In this document: positions 53,201 to 61,989 of the stretch, piece by piece
How the letters are laid out: every line of letters starts with the position of its first letter
Numbering within the stretch: position 1 is the stretch's first letter
Assembly: GCA_027486795.1 (NCBI GenBank)
Contig: JAIXOI010000004.1
Span: 1 to 64,000, forward strand
Direction of reading: 5' to 3'
DNA: 64,000 nt
Origin: Sphingobacteriales bacterium
Lineage (GTDB): Bacteria > Bacteroidota > Bacteroidia > Chitinophagales > CAIOSU01
The notes under the pieces: model-generated
Told to the model about the DNA's origin: nothing
Database searches by the model: none
What the model saw: the letters and a program-made list of their open reading frames with translations, nothing else
Position numbers and translations under genes: made by a program

Positions 53201-56200
53201 AGTAACTGTAACGGATGGCAATGGTTGTTCAACAACCGTTTCAGCCACCATTACTCAGCCGCTTCCACTAACAGTTAGCTTAGCAAATTTGGCCCAAGTT
53301 CGTTGTAATGGTGCCTCTGATGGTGAAGTTGACATTACCGTAACTGGCGGTACCCCACCTTACACCTTTGTATGGAGCAATGGTATTTTAACTGAAGACA
53401 ACACCAACTTGGTTGCAGGTACTTATGATGTAACTGTGACTGATGCAAGTGGTTGTACTGCTACTGATAGTTATACTTTGAGCGAACCAACTGCTATTGC
53501 AGTAACCGGAACTGTAGTAAATGCATCTTGCGGTGCGAGCACAACCGGTTCGGTTGACGTTTCAGTGTCTGGTGGTGTAGGTCCATACACTTACTTCTGG
53601 AGCAACGGTCAAACTACTGAAGATATTACCAGCCTGTCAGCTGGTGTATATACCATACAAGTTCAAGACAGTCGCAATTGTATCTCTTCTGCTAGCTTTA
53701 CTGTAGGCGGTGGAGCTTCGTTTGCAGTAACTGTTGACACAGTAGTTAATATTCTTTGCTACGGAGACACCACTGGTTCTATCGAAATCAGTGTTCCAGG
53801 TTCTGGTTACACTTTCATATGGTCTAATGGCGATGTTACTCAAAACTTAACCAACGTAGGTGCAGGCACTTATACCGTAACCGTTAGCGATGGAAGTGGT
53901 TGCCAAGCAGTAGCTACTGCTACAATTACTCAGCCAAGCCCATTTGTAGCTAGTGCGGTAGCAACCAATGTTACTTGCAACGGTAGCGCAAACGGCGCAA
54001 TTGATGTAACCGTAAACGGAGGATTGGCACCATATACTTACGCTTGGAGCAATGGCGCAACATCACAAGATTTGACAGGTTTGGCTGGTGGCACTTACAC
54101 TGCTACTATAACTGATGCCAACGGTTGCTCGTTGAGCGTATCGGCAACAGTAACTGAGCCGGTTGTATTGAGCGTGCAAGGTTCGGTGCTGGATGTGAAT
54201 TGCAATGGCGGAAACAATGGTATTGTGAATGTTAGCGTGTCGGGTGGTGTTCCATCTTATACTTATGCATGGAGCAACGGCGGTACCTCTTCAGCAATAT
54301 TTAACCTTACTGCGGGCACTTATGCTGTAACGGCTACCGATGCAAACGGTTGTACTGTTACCCAAAGCTTTACTGTGGTTGAACCACCAGTATTCTCTGT
54401 TACTGTAACAGGTGCCGATGTGAGTTGCAACGGTGGATCTGATGGTACTGTAACGGTTACTTTGCCTAGCAGCGGCAGTGGTCCTTATAACTATAGCTGG
54501 TCAACCGGTGATACATCGCAAAACTTGACTAACGTTGATGCTGGCACTTACACTGTGGTAGTAACCAATGCAAACGGATGTACTGCTGTAGGTACTTACA
54601 CTGTAACTGAGCCAACTACTGTTTCAGTTACCCAAACGATTACTAACGTAAGCTGCAACGGTGGTTCAAATGGTTCAATTTCTATCAGCATTGCTGGCGG
54701 AACCAGCCCTTACAATGTTTCATGGAGCAATGGCGTAACGGTACTGGCTACTACTACCTCATTGATAAGCAACCTTGCTGCCGGAACTTATACTGCAACC
54801 ATAACCGATGCAAATGGTTGTGTTAGCACGGTAAGTTACTCGGTTACCCAGCCAACTGCAGTAACTGCATTTACTACTGTAACCAATGCCGCTTGTAATG
54901 GTGCAGCTACCGGAGCCATTAACTTAACTGTTTCTGGCGGAACTATTCCATATACTTTTGCATGGAGCAATGGTGCAACTACTGAAGATTTGACTGGCTT
55001 AGCTGCTGGTACTTATACTGTAACTATTACTGATGCAAATGGTTGTACTGCCACAACAGGCGGCACCGTTGCACAGCCTACTGCTGTGGCTGTTCAAGGT
55101 AGTGTTGTTGATGCCTCTTGTAACGGAGCTAGCGATGGCGATATTTATGTAACTCCTTCTGGCGGAACTGGTGTATTCACTTATTTGTGGAGCAACAGCG
55201 CTACTAGCCAAAACTTGATAAATGTTGCCGCCGGTACTTACTCGGTAACCGTAACTGATGCAAACGGCTGTACTGCAACTGGTACTTATACTATAACAGA
55301 CCCAGCTGCAGTAACCTCTACCCTTACGGTTACTGATGTATTGTGCTTTGGTACCGCAACTGGTAGTGTTAATTTGACCCCAGCTGGTGGCGTTGCACCA
55401 TACCGTTTCTTGTGGAGCAACTTCAGTGTTTCTGAAGATTTGACCAATGTACCTGCCGGCACTTATGTAGTGGTAATTACAGATGTTAACGGTTGCACTT
55501 CGGTTGATACCGCTGTAGTAGGACAAAATTCACAGTTGGCCATTACTGGCACTGAAACGAACGTAACTTGCTTTGGTGCAAACGACGGCTCAGTGCTTGT
55601 AGTAGTAACAGGCGGCGTTGCCCCTTACACATACGCTTGGTCTAGTGGCGGAACCGCCGACCTAGAGCAAGGTCTTGCCCCAGGTACTTACACTGTAACT
55701 GCTACCGATGATGCAGGTTGTACAATCGAAGCTTCTTACACTATTACTGGTCCATCAGAATTATTGGGTAGCGGAGTGGTAACTAACGTAACTTGTAATG
55801 GCAGCGACAATGGCGCCATAAACCTAACCGTTGCTGGCGGCACTGCCCCGTACACTTATTTGTGGAGCAATAACGAAACTACAGAAGACGTAACCGGATT
55901 GGCAGCAGCTACTTACTCGGTAACTTTGACTGATGATAATGGTTGTCAGTTCTCTGATACTTTTGATATAACCCAACCAGATTCATTGCTTACTTCTATT
56001 ACAAATATTGATGCCAACTGTAATGGCGCAAGCAACGGTTCGGCTTCATTGACGGTAACAGGAGGCACTGGTCCTTATACTTACTTCTGGTCAAACTTCC
56101 GTTTCACTAAGGATGTTTTCGGATTAACTGCTGATGAGTATTTTGTATTGGTTACCGATGCAAATGGTTGCCAAGCAGTTGATAGCGTTTCTATCGGCGA

Positions 56201-57389
56201 GCCAACTTTGCTAACCGTTACTGGTTCGGCTAAAGGTGCAGGTTGCGGTAACGAAGCCCGTGGTGCGGTTGATATAACTGTAACAGGTGGCACAACTCCT
56301 TACACTTTCTTGTGGAGCACAGGTGATGTATCTGAAGACATTACTGGTTTGGGTACTGGCACCTATTGCGTTACTATAACCGATGCAAACGGTTGTGAGG
56401 CGTTCTTCTGTGCTGTTGTATCTGCTTATCCTTTGCCAGTAGCTAACTTCAGTGCTTCGCTTGCTTGCGACGACCAAGAGGTTGCCTTTACCAATGCATC
56501 TAGCATTTCTGCTGGTTCATTGAGTTATTTCTGGGAGTTTGGCGATGGCGATACTACTTCTGACCAAGACCCAATTCATATCTACACTGCTCCTGGTACT
56601 TATTCAGTATCGTTGATTGCTACTTCTAGCGAAGGTTGTACCGATACATTAGTGCAAAGCCTAGTGGTAAACCCTACACCAGATGCTACCATTACAGCAA
56701 ATGGTTTAACAGGAAGTGTATGTAGCGGTGATAGCGTATTGCTTGAAGCGCCAACTGGAGCAGGATACAGCTACCTATGGAGCAATGGAGATACTACCCA
56801 AAACATCACCGTTTATACCTCAGGCACTTATGGTGTTGTAATTACTAGCAGTGCGTTGTGTAACGGTATTGGCGAAATTGAAGTAGGCGTGTTCAGCGAA
56901 GCTGCGGTAACTATTTCTCAAGATACTACTGTAAGTTTAGGCTACAGCACTACACTTGAGGCAACCGGTGGTATTGCTTACGAATGGTCTCCTTCAACTA
57001 CCTTGGATAACCCACTAACTGGTACTCCGATAGCCACACCGTTTGAGTTGACTACTTACACTGTTACCGTTACCGTATCAGACGGATGTATAACCACCCG
57101 CGAAGTAACGGTTACTGTGAATGAAGATTTCCGAGTTGACGTTCCGAACCTATTCACACCTAACGGTGACGGAATTAACGATTTCTTGGTTATCGATAAC
57201 ATCTTTACTTACCAAGTGAATTTGATGATATTCAACCGTTGGGGCACTGAAGTGTACGCATCAAATGCATATCAAAACGATTGGAACGGTACTAACGATA
57301 GCGGTGATGACCTAACAGATGGTACTTACTACTATGTTATTACTGTTGGAAGTAAAGTCTACAAAGGCGCTATAACCATCTTACGTTAA
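50205..57389 (+). CDS. Giant SprB-repeat adhesin with type B T9SS sorting domain
   Basis: Cell-surface adhesin, about 2394 residues from the ATG at 50205 (MKSIFRLLLSLLLITASIG); a TTG 99 bp upstream would spoil the signal peptide. After the signal come an N-terminal domain, about four Ig-like Cys-containing repeats (to residue 475), then 19 SprB repeats of about 75 residues (about 478-2075) with the pattern VxCNGxxDGxxxVxxxGGxxPYTYxWSNG...GTYTVTxTDANGC. Repeat 5 carries an inserted beta domain of about 150 residues. A PKD domain (YFWEFGDGDTTSDQDP) follows, and the C-terminal gliding-associated CHU_C domain (about 2310-2394, NLFTPNGDGINDFL). SprB is the mobile adhesin of Flavobacterium gliding; motility here is not proven. 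sprF follows after 39 bp. Confidence 0.93.
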   Translation: MKSIFRLLLSLLLITASIGIPQFAAAQCGLTGFTEPGVGANLNSPCGTFTSVNVGPGTQTSFQVLNGASYTFSTCTSSWNTELTGRNAANTQQFYNDDNGPICATTRASATWTATYTGTLFAIVTTPPCGLGGTSSGVSAILQYRQNNNLAFTSPSTNLCPGATRALFATPTGGTFTGTGVSGTTFTAPTSGPVVITYTYGACSTTQTINIDSPQSAPTGATASPATLCSGSSVLTASGGTLGTNGTYQWYAGGCGAGSVLGTGSSITVTPLATTNYFVRITGDCSTTTCVQTTVNVSSASTDPTGISTSNNNFCPGGSATLTVQGGSLGTGATWRWYSGSCCGGPIIGSGNSITVTPVTTTSYFVRAEGAACGNSNEATVTINVNTVSTAPTGVASSNGTVFCNGLGTTVLSIQGGALGTGAQWNWYSGTCGGTFISSGTSSITVNPTSNTTYFVRAEGTCPPPTACAQVTINVSSGLTITSIGKTDVTCNGANDGTATVNATGGQTPYSYTWSPGSGGATRTSLAPGSYDVTVTDAIGCTTTGNVVINQPPLLQITAVAKTDISCNGANDGTITITAIGGTGALQYTINSFGTTQASNQFSGLGVGGYTVGVIDANGCTAVYNANPVTINQPTPLTIAVTSTTDASCSGVNNGSITVSASGGTGGYQYSLNGSPFQIGTVFGNLSAGTYTLFVQDNAGCLASVADTLDNITFVSLTVDTAYDVTCAGNADGGFEVTLSNGVSPYQYSINGITYQTSGAFTGLSGGTYTVLGRDAAGCQDIIQITISEAPALVAVIDSVNNLTCNGSGSGGVFISVSGGTPGSVPTFNPLAGNVRSAAGLNDGTFSALSNGVLTGRPAANGTCCSAQDPPTDIYEFTVTTSGSYTINNDYTTIFDGFMLLYTDPLNWNVNPPATFVAGNDNCTNFLNSCVTVSLTAGQTYYLVTTRATGTNTTETWNTTFTGPGSVLEVTGFAAGYSYVWSNGAITQDIDSLAAGTYTVTVTDGNGCSTTVSATITQPLPLTVSLANLAQVRCNGASDGEVDITVTGGTPPYTFVWSNGILTEDNTNLVAGTYDVTVTDASGCTATDSYTLSEPTAIAVTGTVVNASCGASTTGSVDVSVSGGVGPYTYFWSNGQTTEDITSLSAGVYTIQVQDSRNCISSASFTVGGGASFAVTVDTVVNILCYGDTTGSIEISVPGSGYTFIWSNGDVTQNLTNVGAGTYTVTVSDGSGCQAVATATITQPSPFVASAVATNVTCNGSANGAIDVTVNGGLAPYTYAWSNGATSQDLTGLAGGTYTATITDANGCSLSVSATVTEPVVLSVQGSVLDVNCNGGNNGIVNVSVSGGVPSYTYAWSNGGTSSAIFNLTAGTYAVTATDANGCTVTQSFTVVEPPVFSVTVTGADVSCNGGSDGTVTVTLPSSGSGPYNYSWSTGDTSQNLTNVDAGTYTVVVTNANGCTAVGTYTVTEPTTVSVTQTITNVSCNGGSNGSISISIAGGTSPYNVSWSNGVTVLATTTSLISNLAAGTYTATITDANGCVSTVSYSVTQPTAVTAFTTVTNAACNGAATGAINLTVSGGTIPYTFAWSNGATTEDLTGLAAGTYTVTITDANGCTATTGGTVAQPTAVAVQGSVVDASCNGASDGDIYVTPSGGTGVFTYLWSNSATSQNLINVAAGTYSVTVTDANGCTATGTYTITDPAAVTSTLTVTDVLCFGTATGSVNLTPAGGVAPYRFLWSNFSVSEDLTNVPAGTYVVVITDVNGCTSVDTAVVGQNSQLAITGTETNVTCFGANDGSVLVVVTGGVAPYTYAWSSGGTADLEQGLAPGTYTVTATDDAGCTIEASYTITGPSELLGSGVVTNVTCNGSDNGAINLTVAGGTAPYTYLWSNNETTEDVTGLAAATYSVTLTDDNGCQFSDTFDITQPDSLLTSITNIDANCNGASNGSASLTVTGGTGPYTYFWSNFRFTKDVFGLTADEYFVLVTDANGCQAVDSVSIGEPTLLTVTGSAKGAGCGNEARGAVDITVTGGTTPYTFLWSTGDVSEDITGLGTGTYCVTITDANGCEAFFCAVVSAYPLPVANFSASLACDDQEVAFTNASSISAGSLSYFWEFGDGDTTSDQDPIHIYTAPGTYSVSLIATSSEGCTDTLVQSLVVNPTPDATITANGLTGSVCSGDSVLLEAPTGAGYSYLWSNGDTTQNITVYTSGTYGVVITSSALCNGIGEIEVGVFSEAAVTISQDTTVSLGYSTTLEATGGIAYEWSPSTTLDNPLTGTPIATPFELTTYTVTVTVSDGCITTREVTVTVNEDFRVDVPNLFTPNGDGINDFLVIDNIFTYQVNLMIFNRWGTEVYASNAYQNDWNGTNDSGDDLTDGTYYYVITVGSKVYKGAITILR

Positions 57390-57428
57390 TTGAACCAAAT
57401 AGCTAACAACAACTAACCATATTCCATC

Positions 57429-58886
57429 ATGAAAAGGTTCTTTTGGTTAATACTGGTAATCTTCCTGGCTAGCCCTGCTATCGCTCAGCAAGTTCCATTG
57501 TATAGTCAATACTCGCTCAATCCGTTTCTTTACAATCCGGCTTTTACGGGTGTAAGGCAAGGATTTAATGCCAACTTGGTTTATCGTAAAATGTGGACCG
57601 ACATTAAAGGTGCGCCCGAAACCCGCGCACTTACCCTTGATGGTTCTATTTTGGATAATAAAGTAGGCTTAGGAGCTTATGTATATCAAGATTTTACCGA
57701 CATTCTAGAGCGTTTCGGTGCAAATCTTTCTTATGCTTATTACATCAAGTTTAAGAAAGACATGCGCTTGGGTATCGGTATTTCTGCTGGCATCCAACAA
57801 ACTAGAGTTGATTGGGAGCGTGCAAACACAGGTAACGATATCATTGACCCTGTTGTGATGACCAACACAGGTTCAGGTATGAACTTTGATGGTTCGGCTG
57901 GTATCAGCTTTATCTGGAAAGGTTTGAAAGCAGGCTTTGCTATACCTCAATTGGTAGAAACTAACATCCGCTACATCAATAACGATTCGCCAACTTCTTA
58001 TCAATTGGCCCGTCACTATTTGGTGAATGCTTCTTATGACATTCCAGTTATTAAGGACAAATTCTTTATCGAGCCATTGGCTATGTTCCGTGTAACGAAA
58101 GGAATGTCTTACCAGTTTGATATTGGTAGCTCTTTCCGATACAAAGATTTCCTTTGGGTATCGGCCATGTATCGTTATGATTATGCTGTTACTTTTGGCG
58201 GTGGTATCAAAGTTCACGATCGCCTTACAGTTGGTTACTCTTATGACTATAGCGTAAATAGCCTTCAAAACTACTCTGGTGGTACTCACGAAATGTTTGT
58301 TGGTATTAAGTTTGGTAAGAAAGAAGATAAAGGTATGATTGAGGCCATCCAACAGCTTCAACAGAACCAGCAGTTGCAACAAGAACAAATCAATAAAATT
58401 GATCTTAAAACTGACTCAGTAAGTCAAATAAACAATGACCTAAAGAATCAGAACAATCAATTGCAAGCTGATGTCCAAGCTCGCGATGCTAAAATAAAAG
58501 AGCTAGAGGGCCAAGTAAATACTATTTTGAACGATTTGGCTAGGAAGGATTCAATGTTGACGGGTACCAAACCAAGCTTACCTTCTGACATTGTTTACGA
58601 TGGTGGTGACGATGACTTATTGTTTATTACTGGTGAGCCATCTGGCAACTACTTTATGGTTGTGTCTTCGGTAAGAACCGAGTCGCAAGCACGCAAGTTG
58701 GCTAAAGACTACCAGAAAGAAGGACATAAAGTGGGTGTTGTGTATAACAAACGTCGTACTTGGTACTATATTTTTCTGGAGCAGCCAGGTACGCTTGAAG
58801 ATGGTTTGAAAGAACTTTATCAATTGCGTAAAAAAGATGAATTTAAGGATGCTTGGATTCACGTTTATGATAAGGATAAAAAGTAG
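57429..58886 (+). CDS. sprF: PorP/SprF family protein fused to coiled coil and SPOR-like domain
   Basis: 485 residues. After the signal peptide, the PorP/SprF barrel opens with QQVPLYSQYSLNPFLYNPAFTGVRQG and runs to about residue 300 (GGTHEMFVGIKFGKK). A Gln-rich coiled coil follows (about 302-377), then a C-terminal domain from about 402 (NYFMVVSSVRTESQARKLAK, WYYIFLEQP) that resembles SPOR, a peptidoglycan-binding fold. SprF is required for SprB secretion, and the gene follows the adhesin, so the pair should work together. Ordinary SprF proteins end after the barrel at about 300-340 residues, so the extension may tie the complex to the cell wall. Confidence 0.9.
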   Translation: MKRFFWLILVIFLASPAIAQQVPLYSQYSLNPFLYNPAFTGVRQGFNANLVYRKMWTDIKGAPETRALTLDGSILDNKVGLGAYVYQDFTDILERFGANLSYAYYIKFKKDMRLGIGISAGIQQTRVDWERANTGNDIIDPVVMTNTGSGMNFDGSAGISFIWKGLKAGFAIPQLVETNIRYINNDSPTSYQLARHYLVNASYDIPVIKDKFFIEPLAMFRVTKGMSYQFDIGSSFRYKDFLWVSAMYRYDYAVTFGGGIKVHDRLTVGYSYDYSVNSLQNYSGGTHEMFVGIKFGKKEDKGMIEAIQQLQQNQQLQQEQINKIDLKTDSVSQINNDLKNQNNQLQADVQARDAKIKELEGQVNTILNDLARKDSMLTGTKPSLPSDIVYDGGDDDLLFITGEPSGNYFMVVSSVRTESQARKLAKDYQKEGHKVGVVYNKRRTWYYIFLEQPGTLEDGLKELYQLRKKDEFKDAWIHVYDKDKK

Positions 58887-58906
58887 TAACCCGCTATTAG
58901 TAAATG

Positions 58907-58946
58907 AAAAATCCCCGTCTGGCTTAGCGCTCGACGGGGATTTTTT
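58907..58946 (+). terminator. Terminator of the sprB-sprF operon
   Basis: AAAATCCCCGTC and GACGGGGATTTTTT form a strong stem followed by T residues. It can also work for the convergent minus-strand gene. Confidence 0.85.
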
Positions 58947-58966
58947 ATACTAAATTTTTGACTTTG

Positions 58967-59287
58967 TTAAAGGGGGCTTTCAATTTTATGCACGTATATC
59001 TGCCCATCAACGTCGGTTCTGTTTAAGCAATCGGGCCGGTTTTTTAAGTCTCGGTAGGTTACCACCACTGGCAGCGAATCTACTAAATACGCATCAGGCA
59101 TATTACGGGGTTGGTACTGTATGTCGGGCGGAAAACTTACTAACCATCCGCAACCACCATCAATAAATTCTCCGGTCCAAACAACATAACCAGTGCGTAC
59201 CGAAAAGGGCTCTTTTGTGCATCCTGAAGAGACAAGAAGCATACTGGCAAATGCTAGCGATGCAAGGTTTCTGAGTGACAATGACAT
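58967..59287 (-). CDS. Small lipoprotein, function unknown
   Basis: About 106 residues from the ATG at 59287 (MSLSLRNLASLAFASMLLVS), with lipobox SSGC. The mature part has no motif I recognise (GGCGWLVSFPPDIQYQP). A longer upstream reading would overlap the neighbouring divergent promoter region and lacks a signal. Outer-membrane lipid anchoring is predicted. Confidence 0.68.
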   Translation of the reverse strand: MSLSLRNLASLAFASMLLVSSGCTKEPFSVRTGYVVWTGEFIDGGCGWLVSFPPDIQYQPRNMPDAYLVDSLPVVVTYRDLKNRPDCLNRTDVDGQIYVHKIESPL

Positions 59288-59425
59288 AGGGAGTAGGTTC
59301 AATGCCTTGAAATTAAGAAAATCTAGGCTAAAACAACTATACCCTTTACGTTTTAGTACTTTGTGGATAGTAAATCGGGGCAATTTGTTTTTATATTTGC
59401 ACAACTTCTTCAAAAAAACCCATTT

Positions 59426-60745
59426 ATGTTTCAAAAATCTACCCTTCTTGTTGCACTTACCTTGTTTTTGGTAGTGGGCATTAATACTATTGTTTTTACC
59501 TCTTCAAGCCAACCTCCGAGTGGGCATACTGGCGCACCTGGCGAAAATACTTGTGCAAAAGCGGGTTGTCACGATTCTAATACAGCTGCAGCTACGTCGC
59601 TTTTTTCGTTTGATACTGCGCCAACTGGCGGTTTTGCCAACGGCTACACACCAGGCACCTCGTATAACGTGTTTTTGAACGTAAACGCCCTGCCTAGCCC
59701 ATCGAGCACCTCACCACGCAATGGTTTCGAGATTGTAGCCTTGGATGCGAGCAATAACCAAGCAGGTACATTTACAATTACCAACACAACCCTTACTACA
59801 AAGACCACGCAAACATCAAGGGAGTATGTTGGGCATAAAAATGCTAGCAGCACCGCAGCTTGGACTTTTAAGTGGGATGCTCCTGCCGCAGGAACAGGTG
59901 CAGTTACTTTTTATGCAATTGCCAATATGTCGAACAACAATAACTCAGATGGTGGTGACAGGATTTATACCCAGTCTTTTACTATAGCTGAAGCAACGGT
60001 AAACCCTTGCGCCAATTTCAGTTCGTTTATCTCTACCCCGGGCAATGCTACTTCATTTTGTGTAGGCCAATCATTGGCGCTTTCGGCTGGATCTACAGGT
60101 GGTGGCGGCGCGGCTTCTTACGACTGGAGTACAGGCGGAACAAACCAAACTGAGACGGTAAGTGCGGCCAATACCTACACTGTAACAGTAACTGATGGTG
60201 CGTGTACCAGTACTAGTTCCATTACCATAACCAGTATTAACGCCGGAGTTGCCAATTTTACCACTTCAGTAACCAATAGCGATGTAGTTATCAATAACAG
60301 CTCTACAGGCGTTAATGGCAATTATACTTGGGATTTTGGCAATGGCCAAAGCTATGCGGATAACAGCGCTTCATTTACCTATACGTATGCGGCTCCGGGT
60401 ACTTACACCATTGGCTTAAGTTATACTGACGTGTGCGGCACGGTTCAAACCAGTTCACAATCGGTTACCATTACCACCGTTGGTGTATCTGATTTAGGTT
60501 TGGCTAACGCACTTAGCGTTTATCCTAATCCCATTAATAGCCAAGCGAGCATTAACATTACTGGTTTTAATGGAAGCGAGTATCAGTTTACGTTGCTTGA
60601 TATAGCTGGCAAAATGGTTCATAAAACACAAGGTGTTGTTGGCACGCCAATGTATATCAATCGCGACGGATTGCAAAGTGGTATATACTTCTATAATGTT
60701 ACTTTGAATGGCCAAACTGCTCAAGGCAAATTGTTGATTGACTAA
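59426..60745 (+). CDS. Secreted choice-of-anchor/PKD protein with type IX sorting domain
   Basis: About 439 residues from the ATG at 59426 (MFQKSTLLVALTLFLVV, signal). A Reeler-like 'choice-of-anchor V' domain (about 30-200) carries TGAPGENTCAKAGCHDS, where many relatives have a CxxCH haem motif; here the spacing is CxxxxCH. An Ig-like region, a PKD domain (YTWDFGNGQSYADNSASFTY) and a type A CTD follow (ALSVYPNPINSQASINITGF). Stop codons overlap with the convergent propeller gene. Confidence 0.82.
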   Translation: MFQKSTLLVALTLFLVVGINTIVFTSSSQPPSGHTGAPGENTCAKAGCHDSNTAAATSLFSFDTAPTGGFANGYTPGTSYNVFLNVNALPSPSSTSPRNGFEIVALDASNNQAGTFTITNTTLTTKTTQTSREYVGHKNASSTAAWTFKWDAPAAGTGAVTFYAIANMSNNNNSDGGDRIYTQSFTIAEATVNPCANFSSFISTPGNATSFCVGQSLALSAGSTGGGGAASYDWSTGGTNQTETVSAANTYTVTVTDGACTSTSSITITSINAGVANFTTSVTNSDVVINNSSTGVNGNYTWDFGNGQSYADNSASFTYTYAAPGTYTIGLSYTDVCGTVQTSSQSVTITTVGVSDLGLANALSVYPNPINSQASINITGFNGSEYQFTLLDIAGKMVHKTQGVVGTPMYINRDGLQSGIYFYNVTLNGQTAQGKLLID

Positions 60746-61989
60746 TACTTTGTAAGGCGCTCCGAAATCTGTTCGCTGCCTATTTGCAATGCAACTATAT
60801 AAGTACCCTTAGGCAAATGGCTTAAGGGTACTTTTGTTTTTGAGGAGGACGAGATCGTATTAAAAACCACTTGCCCAAGTAAATTGATGAATGATATGCT
60901 TGTTTCGGGGATTGGGGTTTCAATAATGCAATAATCTTGGGCTGGGTTTGGGTAAATGCTGATTGGGTTTTGATTAAAGCTTTGGTTTGAGATACTATTT
61001 AAAGTATCTAAAAACTCTATGCGCAGCAGGCCCTCGTTGGCGGCACTGGCCCATATGGCGCCCGAGGGGTCGTTTGCAAGCTGAAGTAGTTGGTCGCTGG
61101 GCAGAAAGTTTCCGCCGGCATCGGGTATGTTTAAGGTTGAGATGTTGAACCAGTTAAGTCCTCCTTCGTATACCACCAATCCCTTATCGGCCGAAGCAAA
61201 ATATAAATAGCCGTTATTGCCAATTGCAATATGATTGATACTATTTGATGGATTGTTTGAGGTAAGCGTGTTGTAGTATACCCAGCCCAAATTGCCATCA
61301 AATGCTGCGGCGCCAGATGCAGGCATGGCAAGCAAGTAGTCGCCATTATTATTGCGCTTTATATCCAAAACGGTATTGTCAGGAAGGCCGCTATTGCTGT
61401 GGCGGTAAATAGTCCATGTAGTATCTTGTTGGCGCATAAGCCCGCTATTGAGGCCGCCAAGCCATACAATATTGTCTGGACCGCAATATGACGAGGTGAT
61501 GTGCTCCACAAACCAATTAGTGTTTGTTTCGCGATAAACCTTCCAGATGCCATTGCTTATCTCAACCGCGCCACCAACGGTGCCTACCCAAGCATTGCCA
61601 TTGGGGCAAAATGAAATGGTACGCACAAAATCATCGGGCAACGTGCTGTTAGTGGTGGTATAGTTGATCCAGCTAGTATCTGTTTGCACCCAAAAGCCGT
61701 TAAGAAAAGTGCCAACCCAAGCATGCCCTGCGGTATCAAAGGCAATGGCCCGAATTTGATAGCCTTGTAAGGTGTCTACAATGTCCCAATTGCCATTTTT
61801 AAGTGCAGTTAGCCCGTTTTCGGTACCAATCCAAAGGCTAGAGTCGGGAGCAATGGCCAAAGCCCTTATATTATCATCAGGTAATGGGCTGTTGTCCGTG
61901 TTGTATACCTCTAAAACATGCGGTTGGGCTTTGGCAACTGAGCTTAGGCTAACAAATGCTATTAGAACCAAAAAGATACGGTATATCAC
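60742..61989 (-). CDS. Secreted two-component-regulator-type propeller protein with type IX sorting domain
   Basis: 415 residues. The signal peptide IFLVLIAFVSLSSVAKA is followed by blades of the Reg_prop type: IRALAIAPDSSLWIGTENGL, IRAIAFDTAGHAWVGT, VRTISFCPNGNAWVGTVGG. These blades are known from the sensor half of hybrid two-component proteins, but here no kinase follows. The C-terminal CTD begins ISIYPNPAQDYCIIETP. Secreted protein, ligand unknown. It ends 3 bp into its plus-strand neighbour and starts 3 bp inside the next minus-strand gene. Confidence 0.85.
   Translation of the reverse strand: MIYRIFLVLIAFVSLSSVAKAQPHVLEVYNTDNSPLPDDNIRALAIAPDSSLWIGTENGLTALKNGNWDIVDTLQGYQIRAIAFDTAGHAWVGTFLNGFWVQTDTSWINYTTTNSTLPDDFVRTISFCPNGNAWVGTVGGAVEISNGIWKVYRETNTNWFVEHITSSYCGPDNIVWLGGLNSGLMRQQDTTWTIYRHSNSGLPDNTVLDIKRNNNGDYLLAMPASGAAAFDGNLGWVYYNTLTSNNPSNSINHIAIGNNGYLYFASADKGLVVYEGGLNWFNISTLNIPDAGGNFLPSDQLLQLANDPSGAIWASAANEGLLRIEFLDTLNSISNQSFNQNPISIYPNPAQDYCIIETPIPETSISFINLLGQVVFNTISSSSKTKVPLSHLPKGTYIVALQIGSEQISERLTKY

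Noticed and set aside
51176-56477. Antisense open frames across the SprB-like gene
   Set aside because: They arise from the Ser/Thr/Gly-rich repeat composition of the sense gene and show no independent features.
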